Shown in pieces: positions 1 through 5,502 of a stretch of 7,434 bases of DNA. Source of the DNA: Bacteroidales bacterium (GTDB lineage Bacteria; Bacteroidota; Bacteroidia; Bacteroidales; UBA12077). The DNA is taken from assembly GCA_030600865.1 (NCBI GenBank), contig JAUVUS010000118.1:1-7434 (forward strand). Reading direction: 5' to 3'. Within the stretch, counting starts at the first letter, position 1, and each line of letters begins with the position of its first letter. The notes beneath the pieces were generated by a model. It worked only from the letters and a program-made list of their open reading frames with translations. It made no database searches and was not told where the DNA came from. The position numbers and the translations under genes were made by a program.

Positions 1-671
1 ACATTGCCGTGTGTAATCTTTTCAAAAGCTATTTCCCATTTTTTTACTAAGCTTCGAAGCTCTGAATCCAAAACAGCGACTTTTTTACCTTCGGCAACTG
101 TACGTACAATTACACCGTAATTTTTAGGTTTAATACTTTCTACGAGTTTCTTTAATCTTTTCTTTTCCTCTGGGGATTCAATTTTTTGAGAAATTGAAAC
201 TTTATCTGATAATGGTATTAAAACAAGGTTTCTACCCGCAATAGAAATTTCAGAACTTAATCGAGGACCTTTTGTAGAAATGGGTTCTTTCGCAATCTGA
301 ACAAGAACCAGTTGTCCCGATTTAAGGACATCGGTAATTTTACCGTTTTTGTCAATATCCGGTTCAATTTTTATTTTAGGTATAGAAGTAGCTTTACCTT
401 TTCTAGCCAACGAACTCTTAACAAATTTATTAAGTGTACGAAATTGAGGGCCCAAATCGAGATAATGCAAAAATGCATCCTTGCTATAACCAACATCGAT
501 AAAAGCTGCATTGAGTCCGGGCATTATACGTTTTACCTTAGCCAGGTAAATGTCTCCAACCGCGAATTGTAAATTTCTTTTTTCTTTATTTAACTCAACA
601 AGCTGCTTATTTTCTAATAAGGCTATGGCAATTTCAGAGGGGGTTACATCAATTACTAGTTCGGTACTCAC
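1..671 (-). CDS. rng: Ribonuclease G (RNase E/G family), N-terminal part, runs off the window
   Basis: Reading leftwards from a GTG at 671-669 gives 223 open codons with no stop; the C-terminus lies beyond base 1. The protein begins VSTELVIDVTPSEIAIALLE, and about residues 35-60 read GDIYLAKVKRIMPGLNAAF followed by IDVGYSKDAFLHYLDLG. This is the S1-containing N-terminus typical of RNase E/G. QLVLVQIAKEPISTKGPRLS (about 120-140) follows, as in the family. The family makes endoribonucleolytic cuts in single-stranded AU-rich RNA and acts in rRNA 5' maturation and mRNA decay; the catalytic DNase I-like domain is mostly outside the window. GTG is chosen because no in-frame ATG precedes it and AGAAGGA sits just upstream (675-681). 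The gene is last in a leftward HU / bS22-like / rng run, 112 bases after the small gene, with a strong hairpin in that gap. Identity is confident; the start is likely. Confidence 0.95.
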   Translation of the reverse strand, partial: MSTELVIDVTPSEIAIALLENKQLVELNKEKRNLQFAVGDIYLAKVKRIMPGLNAAFIDVGYSKDAFLHYLDLGPQFRTLNKFVKSSLARKGKATSIPKIKIEPDIDKNGKITDVLKSGQLVLVQIAKEPISTKGPRLSSEISIAGRNLVLIPLSDKVSISQKIESPEEKKRLKKLVESIKPKNYGVIVRTVAEGKKVAVLDSELRSLVKKWEIAFEKITHGN

Positions 672-674
672 GTG

Positions 675-681
675 TCCTTCT
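675..681 (-). promoter_or_regulatory. Shine-Dalgarno-like site before the rng GTG start
   Basis: On the minus strand AGAAGGA stands three bases before the GTG. The spacing is short, but the site supports the non-ATG start. It is notable because other genes here lack a clear Shine-Dalgarno sequence, as is usual in Bacteroidota. Confidence 0.5.
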
Positions 682-713
682 TCTAATTTAGTAATACTAT
701 AGTTACATAAAAC

Positions 714-754
714 AATTTAAACCTAAAGAAGACAAACTTCAATAGGTTCAAATT
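714..754 (-). promoter_or_regulatory. Strong stem-loop in the rng leader (terminator or 5' UTR regulator)
   Basis: Bases 714-725 and 743-754 form a 12-base inverted repeat (AATTTGAACCTA and TAGGTTTAAATT on the minus strand). The single imperfect position is a G-U wobble in minus-strand RNA but an A-C mismatch in plus-strand RNA, which suggests the structure belongs to leftward transcripts. Inside it, GAAG/CTTC (728-731/737-740) forms a second short stem around a five-base loop. The minus strand continues GTTTTATG, a poor U-tract, so an intrinsic terminator after the bS22-like gene is possible but not clear. The hairpin ends 42 bases before the rng start codon, so it may be a leader element governing rng expression. 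Confidence 0.55.
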
Positions 755-783
755 ATTAATTAGTTTAGAATAATCTACTTATC

Positions 784-873
784 CTATTTCTTTTTATGAC
801 GATTTTTTCTTAAGCGTTTTTTGCGCTTATGAGTTGCCATCTTATGTCTTTTTCTCTTCTTTCCGCTTGGCAT
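784..873 (-). CDS. 29-residue AURKAIP1/COX24-domain protein (bS22/mS38-like small-subunit protein)
   Basis: ATG at 873-871 to TAG at 786-784 encodes 29 residues beginning MPSGKKRKRHKMATHKRKKR and ending LRKNRHKKK. Eleven Lys, six Arg and three His make 20 of 29 residues basic. The pattern KRKRHKMxTHKRKKRLRKNRHK matches the AURKAIP1/COX24 (DUF1713) motif as I know it. That family includes mitochondrial mS38 and the short mycobacterial bS22, which bind 16S-type rRNA near the decoding region of the small subunit. Expected role: structural protein of the 30S subunit. It lies 31 bases after HU and 112 before rng on the same strand, fitting a translation/RNA context. No Shine-Dalgarno sequence is visible. 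Family assignment is good; presence in the ribosome is inferred by homology. Confidence 0.85.
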   Translation of the reverse strand: MPSGKKRKRHKMATHKRKKRLRKNRHKKK

Positions 874-904
874 AATCTCAAAATTTAATATTCACTAACT
901 TAAA

Positions 905-1192
905 TTAACGCTTAATGCTATTCTTAACCTTATTTACAAATCTTTTTGAAGGTTTGAAAGAAGGAATAAAGTGCTCAGGAATAATAATAGTAGTATTTTT
1001 AGAAATATTCCTTGCAGTTTTTTCAGCGCGCTTCTTTACGATAAAGCTACCAAAACCTCTTAAATATACATTCTTATCATTTACTAAAGAATCCTTAATG
1101 GTTTCCATGAAAGCTTCTACTGCTTTTTGAACAGTTATTTTCTCAATTCCTGTGTTCTTTGAAATTTCGTTAACGATATCTGCTTTTGTCAT
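905..1192 (-). CDS. HU/IHF-family DNA-binding protein
   Basis: Ninety-five residues, the usual HU size. The N-terminal helices (MTKADIVNEISKNTGI, about 1-40) form the dimer core. GFGSF at 46-50 is the family signature before the DNA-binding arm, and RNISKNTTIIIPEHFIPSFKPSKRF at 61-85 covers the arm and returning strand. HU bends and compacts DNA non-specifically as a nucleoid protein. The position usually holding the intercalating proline (RNP in E. coli HU) is Ile63 here, which I recall as common in Bacteroidota HU homologues. The gene is first in the leftward run with the bS22-like protein and rng and is divergent from ssb. The ATG at 1192-1190 is the only sensible start and has no Shine-Dalgarno sequence. 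It could be called HU or IHF subunit; the sequence alone does not decide. Confidence 0.95.
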   Translation of the reverse strand: MTKADIVNEISKNTGIEKITVQKAVEAFMETIKDSLVNDKNVYLRGFGSFIVKKRAEKTARNISKNTTIIIPEHFIPSFKPSKRFVNKVKNSIKR

Positions 1193-1245
1193 TTTTTAAA
1201 AACTTTAATTATCAATAATTTAGATCACTTACATAATTTGAATTG

Positions 1246-1253
1246 CAAATATA
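1246..1253 (-). promoter_or_regulatory. Candidate -7 box of the HU promoter
   Basis: The minus strand reads TATATTTG, an exact match to the Bacteroidota -7 consensus TAnnTTTG, 53 bases before the HU start codon. The -33 position (about 1273-1277) reads TTTTA rather than TTTG, so that half is weak. The match is seen; promoter activity is inferred. Confidence 0.5.
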
Positions 1254-1506
1254 TATGTTTTCTTTTGATTAATAAAATACTAAACGATTAAATTTGTCAA
1301 TTAATTGAAAATTATTTTGTTCTGCAATTATGATAAATAGAAATCAAGGCTTAATAGAATGATTCAGAAAAAGACAAAAATTAACAACATCAACAATTTT
1401 TTAGTTAAAAATTATTTAAAAATATCTATTTCAAAACGATAAACACCAGGCATGTCAAGGCTTACAGAAAATTACATCAAAGTTGTTAACAAATAATTTT
1501 ATGTTT

Positions 1507-1537
1507 CTTGCCTATTTTTTAAAAATTTATACCTTTA
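1507..1537 (+). promoter_or_regulatory. Candidate ssb operon promoter
   Basis: CTTG at 1507-1510 (-33-like) and TACCTTTA at 1530-1537 (-7-like, differing from TAnnTTTG only at the last base) are 19 bases apart, the spacing expected for Bacteroidota sigma-ABfr promoters. Transcription would start about 1544, leaving a short leader of roughly 20 bases before the ssb ATG. It would drive ssb-gldE-gldD-phosphopantetheinyl transferase. Confidence 0.55.
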
Positions 1538-1564
1538 CATTTATAACCAAAAAAATAAATTATT

Positions 1565-1987
1565 ATGGGAATTAACAAAGTTATTTTAATAGGGAATGTA
1601 GGAAAAGACCCTGAAGTTAGACATTTAGACAGTGGAGTTGCTGTAGCAAGTTTTCCATTGGCAACAAGTGAAACTTATAAAAACAAAGACGGCCAAAAAG
1701 TTACTAATACTGAATGGCATAATATCGTTATTTGGAGAGGTTTAGCAGAAGTTGCCGAAAAATATGTAAAAAAAGGAAATCCCTTATATATCGAGGGAAA
1801 AATCAGAACACGTTCGTGGGATGACAAAGATGGCAATAAAAGATACACTACAGAGATTGTAGCTGATAACATGCAAATGTTAGGATCTAAACAAAGTAGT
1901 GAAGAAGAAGCTTCATCAGCACCAGAAAATGCTGAAGCTACAGATATTGAAAACATCCCGGCTGAAGGAGATGATTTGCCATTCTAG
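1565..1987 (+). CDS. ssb: Single-stranded DNA-binding protein
   Basis: One hundred forty residues with the SSB layout. An OB fold spans about 1-107 (MGINKVILIGNVGKDPEVRH, then NTEWHNIVIWRG at 48-59, YIEGKIRTRSW at 75-85 and YTTEIVADNMQML at 94-106). A Ser/Glu/Ala-rich disordered linker (about 109-134) leads to the acidic tip DDLPF at 136-140. Trp51, Trp57 and Trp85 are candidate ssDNA-stacking residues. SSB coats single-stranded DNA in replication, repair and recombination, and the tip recruits partner proteins. Its length is short compared with E. coli SSB because the linker is short. It heads the rightward operon; gldE follows after 27 bases in the same frame. No Shine-Dalgarno sequence precedes the ATG. 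Confidence 0.97.
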   Translation: MGINKVILIGNVGKDPEVRHLDSGVAVASFPLATSETYKNKDGQKVTNTEWHNIVIWRGLAEVAEKYVKKGNPLYIEGKIRTRSWDDKDGNKRYTTEIVADNMQMLGSKQSSEEEASSAPENAEATDIENIPAEGDDLPF

Positions 1988-2014
1988 CTAAAACCTAAAC
2001 CTAAACCATCAACA

Positions 2015-3337
2015 TTGGAAACTGCAGAACCATTCCCGTTAGCCTTAATTATTAACGCAAAAATTGTAATTCAAACAATCGATTTATATACAATAATTAG
2101 CATAATTGCTTCTTTATTTCTACTTATAATATCGGCTTTAATTTCAGGAGCCGAAACTGCTTATTTTAGTCTCAAGTCAGACCAGGTAAAAGAATTTGAA
2201 AAACAGTCTGATTTTCGTAGTCGATTAATCATCAGACATCTGAAAAACCCAGAAAAAATTCTGGCAACCCTGACCATTGCTAATGGATTTATAAATGTCT
2301 GTTTTGTTGTGGTCATGGGAATTATGCTAAATCTGGCTTTTGATTTTACAAAATTACCTTCCATGGGATTTATTATCCAAATTTCCATAATTGCATTTGC
2401 ACTTTTGTTTTTTGGAAAATTTCTGCCAAAATTTTATGCTAATAATAAAGCTGATAAATTTGTCAGACGTACAGCAATACTAATAATCATTTTAGATAAA
2501 CTATTTCACCCCTTTAGTATGTTTATGATAAACACCACATCAATTATCGGGAAAAAATTGGCAAACATAAAACAAAATATTACGATTGATGATCTTTCAC
2601 AAGCTTTAAATATTACAACTCATCAAATTACAGAAGATGAAAACATCTTAAAAGGAATTGTAAAATTTGGCAATATCGATGTTAAAGAAATAATGAAATC
2701 GCGTGTGGATGTTTTGGCCTTGGAAATAGATAGCCAGTTTAAAAATATACTTACATTTATTATTGAATCTGGCCATTCCAGAATCCCTGTATTTTCCGAA
2801 ACTTTCGATAATATTAAAGGAATCCTATTAATAAAAGATCTTTTACCACATTTCGAAAAGGATAATAACTTTAAATGGCAATCATTAATCAGAACTCCTT
2901 TTTTTGTTCCAGAAAATAAAAAAATCAATGATTTACTTCAAGAATTTCAAGCAAATAAAATTCACATGGCGATTGTTATTGATGAATATGGTGGAACAAG
3001 TGGAATAGTAACTCTTGAAGATGTTTTAGAAGAGATTGTGGGAGAAATAACTGATGAATCTGAAAAAGACGAAATTTTTTATTCGAAGATTAACGAAAAC
3101 ACGTATATTTTTAAAGGAAAAACTTTACTTAACGATTTTTTAAAGATTGTTGATATTGATGATGATTTATTCGATGATGTAAAGGGTGATGCTGATACAA
3201 TTGCAGGAATTATTCTGGAACTTACCGGCGAAATACCTGCAAAAAATAAAAAAATTGACTTTAAAAATCTTACATTTACCATCGAATCAGTTGATAAAAG
3301 AAGGATTAAACAAATCAAGGTTACGATCAACAAATAA
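2015..3337 (+). CDS. gldE: GldE, CNNM/CorC-type membrane protein with CBS domains
   Basis: Four hundred forty residues. The N-terminal DUF21/CNNM transmembrane domain (about 25-185) shows the SALISGAETAYFSL signature at 40-53 and hydrophobic stretches near 25-45, 84-107, 118-137 and 153-175. A CBS pair follows (about 225-345), with SGHSRIPVF at 252-260 and MAIVIDEYGGTSGIVTLEDV at 318-337. A CorC_HlyC transporter-associated domain (about 360-438) ends the protein. In Flavobacterium johnsoniae GldE works with GldD in gliding motility; homologues also occur in non-gliding Bacteroidota, and the CNNM/CorC family is linked to Mg2+ export. The start is TTG at 2015: the first in-frame ATG is codon 101, which would remove the signature. 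gldD follows after nine bases. Confidence 0.93.
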   Translation: METAEPFPLALIINAKIVIQTIDLYTIISIIASLFLLIISALISGAETAYFSLKSDQVKEFEKQSDFRSRLIIRHLKNPEKILATLTIANGFINVCFVVVMGIMLNLAFDFTKLPSMGFIIQISIIAFALLFFGKFLPKFYANNKADKFVRRTAILIIILDKLFHPFSMFMINTTSIIGKKLANIKQNITIDDLSQALNITTHQITEDENILKGIVKFGNIDVKEIMKSRVDVLALEIDSQFKNILTFIIESGHSRIPVFSETFDNIKGILLIKDLLPHFEKDNNFKWQSLIRTPFFVPENKKINDLLQEFQANKIHMAIVIDEYGGTSGIVTLEDVLEEIVGEITDESEKDEIFYSKINENTYIFKGKTLLNDFLKIVDIDDDLFDDVKGDADTIAGIILELTGEIPAKNKKIDFKNLTFTIESVDKRRIKQIKVTINK

Positions 3338-3346
3338 TCAAGCAAA

Positions 3347-3934
3347 ATGCATAAAGGGAGTATTTTAACATACATAAGTGTGTTTGCAATTATTGGCTTA
3401 ATTATTTTAAGTGGATGCAAAAGAAAATACACTCCAAAACCTCGTGGATATTTCAGAATAGAGTTACCAGAGAAAAAATATCAAAAATTAGACTCCTTCT
3501 ATCCATATAAATTTGAATATCCTGAATATGCCATTATTAAACGAGATAGTTCATCTGTATCTGAAAAGTACTGGATTAATATTGAATATCCTGATTTGAA
3601 TGGTAAAATACATATTAGTTATAAAGCCATTAATAATAATTTAAACCAAATTCTGGAAGACACCCGAAAGCTTGTTTACAAGCATACAATTAAAGCCGAT
3701 GCCATTAATGAAAGAATGTTTATTAAACCTGAAAAAAAGGTATATGGTATTTTATACGAGATTGAAGGTAATGCGGCTTCGTCAATGCAATTTTTTTTAA
3801 CAGATAGTACAAATCATTATTTACGCGGTGCTCTATATTTTAATATTGAACCAAACAAAGATTCTTTAGCTCCTGTGTTAGAATTTGTTAAAGAAGATAT
3901 TATCGTTTTAATTGAATCGTTTGAATGGAAATAA
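3347..3934 (+). CDS. gldD: GldD, gliding-motility lipoprotein
   Basis: One hundred ninety-five residues. A lipoprotein signal peptide has hydrophobic residues 6-21 and lipobox LSGC with Cys24 as the predicted lipidated residue. PKPRGYFRIELPEKKYQ just after it (about 31-47) is the most recognisable GldD segment; the rest is a globular envelope domain without catalytic motifs that I can see. In F. johnsoniae GldD is needed for gliding and associated surface functions, and its gene sits beside gldE as here. Lys25-Arg26-Lys27 after the Cys do not tell whether the inner or outer membrane is the destination. The gene lies nine bases after gldE and 11 before the phosphopantetheinyl transferase, so translational coupling is likely. 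Whether this organism glides cannot be told from the window. Confidence 0.9.
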   Translation: MHKGSILTYISVFAIIGLIILSGCKRKYTPKPRGYFRIELPEKKYQKLDSFYPYKFEYPEYAIIKRDSSSVSEKYWINIEYPDLNGKIHISYKAINNNLNQILEDTRKLVYKHTIKADAINERMFIKPEKKVYGILYEIEGNAASSMQFFLTDSTNHYLRGALYFNIEPNKDSLAPVLEFVKEDIIVLIESFEWK

Positions 3935-3945
3935 TCTGAATAGCG

Positions 3946-4578
3946 ATGGGATTAATATTAAAAGAACGTATTAAAGATGATGTAAAATTTGGCCTTTGGG
4001 AAATTACGGAAGATTATGACACCCTTCGATCAGATCTTAAACTTGATCAGGAAGATATTACTACGGTTGAAAACTTTAAAAATCACCGACGAAAACTTGA
4101 ATGGCTTAGTGTGAGAATTCTTTTAAAAAGAATGTTAGGTAAAGATTCCAAAATTGTTTACGGACCGGAACGAAAACCATACTTACATAATAACTTATAT
4201 AACATTAGTATACCTCACTCAAAAAATTTCACGGCAATTTTAATAAGTAAAAAGCGAAGAGTAGGATTAGATCTTGAATTTATGACTAGTAAAATACTGA
4301 GAATTGCTGATAAGTTTTTACGTCCTGAAGAACTGGAAAATATTGAAAAAGACCAGGAATTATATCACCTTTACTTACATTGGTGTGCTAAAGAAGCATT
4401 ATATAAGATATGTGATAAAGTCGATATTAACTTTGTTACGAACCTCAGTATTGAGCCATTCAAACCTAAAGTAAAAGGATTAATATCAGGAACTGTTAAT
4501 AATAGTTATATGAATGAGAAATTCGTATTAGATTATTTTACGCTTAAGAATTATTCAATTGTTTGGTGCTACAAATAA
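3946..4578 (+). CDS. 4'-phosphopantetheinyl transferase, Sfp type
   Basis: Two hundred ten residues, normal for the Sfp/AcpT/EntD superfamily. These enzymes move the 4'-phosphopantetheine arm from coenzyme A to a serine of carrier proteins. The Mg2+-binding motif is VGLDLE at 106-111 (Asp109, Glu111), and WCAKEALYK at 146-154 is the WxxKEAxxK signature (Lys149, Glu150, Lys154). Upstream are ERKPYL (75-80) and ISIPHSKNF (87-95), which correspond to the family's GKPYL and SxSHS segments and bind CoA; the middle Ser of SxSHS is Pro here. The substrate is unknown, but with no polyketide or peptide synthetase nearby a fatty-acid acyl carrier protein is the simplest guess. The gene is last in the ssb-gldE-gldD run, 11 bases after gldD. 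Confidence 0.92.
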   Translation: MGLILKERIKDDVKFGLWEITEDYDTLRSDLKLDQEDITTVENFKNHRRKLEWLSVRILLKRMLGKDSKIVYGPERKPYLHNNLYNISIPHSKNFTAILISKKRRVGLDLEFMTSKILRIADKFLRPEELENIEKDQELYHLYLHWCAKEALYKICDKVDINFVTNLSIEPFKPKVKGLISGTVNNSYMNEKFVLDYFTLKNYSIVWCYK

Positions 4579-4602
4579 ACTAGTCTATAACTCATTTTTT
4601 GT

Positions 4603-4610
4603 TATCTTTA
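4603..4610 (+). promoter_or_regulatory. Possible -7 box before the GGGPS gene
   Basis: TATCTTTA matches seven of eight positions of TAnnTTTG and ends 23 bases before the ATG at 4634. No good -33 element was found at the right distance. The synthase gene may instead be read through from the operon upstream, from which it is separated by 55 bases. Confidence 0.3.
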
Positions 4611-4633
4611 TTTTCTCAAAATAATTTTACGTA

Positions 4634-5365
4634 ATGATTTCTCAATTAATAAGTCACAGCATTTCTATCAATAAAAAGCTCTTTACTCTGCTTATTGATC
4701 CCGATCAACATACAACAGAATCATTAACTAACTTAAGTAAAGTTGCTGATGAATCAGGGGTTGACCTTATTTTTGTAGGTGGAAGTTTGTTAAATAACGA
4801 TATTGATATATCATTCGAGCTAATTAAAAAAAATACTAATATTCCTGCTTTACTTTTCCCTGGCAGTTTACTTCAAATCACTAATAAGGCTGATGGCATT
4901 TTGTTATTATCATTAATCTCAGGACGAAATCCCGACCTGCTTATAGGAAATCATGTAATTGCTTCGGCTCGCATCAAAAGAAGCAATTTAGAAGTTTTAC
5001 CAACAGGATATATCTTAATTGAAGGAGGTAAGTCAACCTCGGTTGAATACATGAGTAATACAAAACCTATACCTGCCGAAAAAATAGATATAGCAATCGC
5101 AACAGCAATGGCCGGTGAAATGCTCGGGTTAAAATATATTTATCTTGAAGCAGGAAGTGGCGCTAAAACGTCTATTAACATTAAAATAATTAAAGGAGTA
5201 AAAGAAAACATCAATATACCTTTAATTGTTGGCGGTGGAATAAAAACTCCTAATGATGTTAAAAGTGCTGTTCATGCAGGAGCTGACATCATCGTTGTTG
5301 GTAATGCAATAGAGCAAAATCCTGAAATGTTACCTAAATTAGTAAAAGCTTGCCAAAATTCATAA
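4634..5365 (+). CDS. Geranylgeranylglyceryl phosphate synthase-family prenyltransferase (PcrB/GGGPS)
   Basis: Two hundred forty-three residues of TIM-barrel type. Conserved pieces in order: LLIDPDQ (19-25), IFVGGS (46-51), FPGS (75-78), SLISGRNPDLLIG (93-105), GYILIEGG (125-132), AGEMLGLKYIYLEAGSGA (160-177, with the YLEAGSGA signature), LIVGGGI (197-203) and GADIIVVGNAI (216-226). The family joins sn-glycerol-1-phosphate to a polyprenyl diphosphate by an ether bond, the first committed step of archaeal lipids; Bacillus PcrB uses heptaprenyl diphosphate instead. Bacteroidota carry group II members whose product use is not well settled. No glycerol-1-phosphate dehydrogenase or later ether-lipid gene is visible here. 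The NPYWI segment I recall from archaeal members reads NPDLL here, so chain-length preference may differ. Family is very confident; substrate is inferred. Confidence 0.93.
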   Translation: MISQLISHSISINKKLFTLLIDPDQHTTESLTNLSKVADESGVDLIFVGGSLLNNDIDISFELIKKNTNIPALLFPGSLLQITNKADGILLLSLISGRNPDLLIGNHVIASARIKRSNLEVLPTGYILIEGGKSTSVEYMSNTKPIPAEKIDIAIATAMAGEMLGLKYIYLEAGSGAKTSINIKIIKGVKENINIPLIVGGGIKTPNDVKSAVHAGADIIVVGNAIEQNPEMLPKLVKACQNS

Positions 5366-5420
5366 GCTTCTTAATAAATCCGTTTACTTTATCATCTTTT
5401 CAGAAATAATATCCAAAACT

Positions 5421-5456
5421 AATCAGTTATGATTAAACCCTGATTATTAAATCAGG
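5421..5456 (+). repeat. Triple short inverted repeat upstream of the HNH gene
   Basis: AATCAG (5421-5426), CCTGATT (5439-5445) and AATCAGG (5450-5456) are alternately complementary. The middle copy pairs perfectly with the third (7-base stem, 4-base loop) or with the first over six bases. No T-tract follows, so it is not a classic terminator. It lies 46 bases before the HNH start. It could be an operator, a leader switch or a weak terminator after the GGGPS gene. Confidence 0.4.
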
Positions 5457-5502
5457 TCTATACTTTATAATTATCTAGCTATAACTATTTAAGTTTAAGA
5501 AG

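Larger units (their letters stand above)
1193..1564. other. AT-rich divergent intergenic region, no gene seen
   Basis: These 372 bases between HU and ssb contain no credible coding sequence on either strand. The longest plus-strand reading frame noted, at 1359-1442, would give 27 residues of low complexity. The region holds candidate promoters for both flanking genes, a 12-base palindrome (1297-1308) and a 10-base palindrome (1483-1492). mutY, often found at this spot in Bacteroidota as I recall, is absent and no remnant was recognised. Confidence 0.7.

Noticed and set aside
312..572. Plus-strand open frame of 86 codons
   Set aside because: It lies antisense inside the clear rng reading frame and resembles no known protein.
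915..1130. Plus-strand open frame antisense to HU
   Set aside because: HU is unambiguous on the other strand; this frame is a shadow.
1359..1442. 27-residue plus-strand frame in the HU-ssb gap
   Set aside because: Low-complexity Lys/Asn/Ile-rich sequence with no recognisable motif, expected by chance in AT-rich DNA. It was also considered as a mutY remnant, but nothing in it resembles MutY.
1988..2007. Tandem CTAAAC repeat after ssb
   Set aside because: Only about two to three imperfect copies; too short to be a meaningful repeat array.
3079..3432. Minus-strand open frame of 117 codons across the gldE-gldD junction
   Set aside because: It overlaps two well-supported plus-strand genes and shows no family features.
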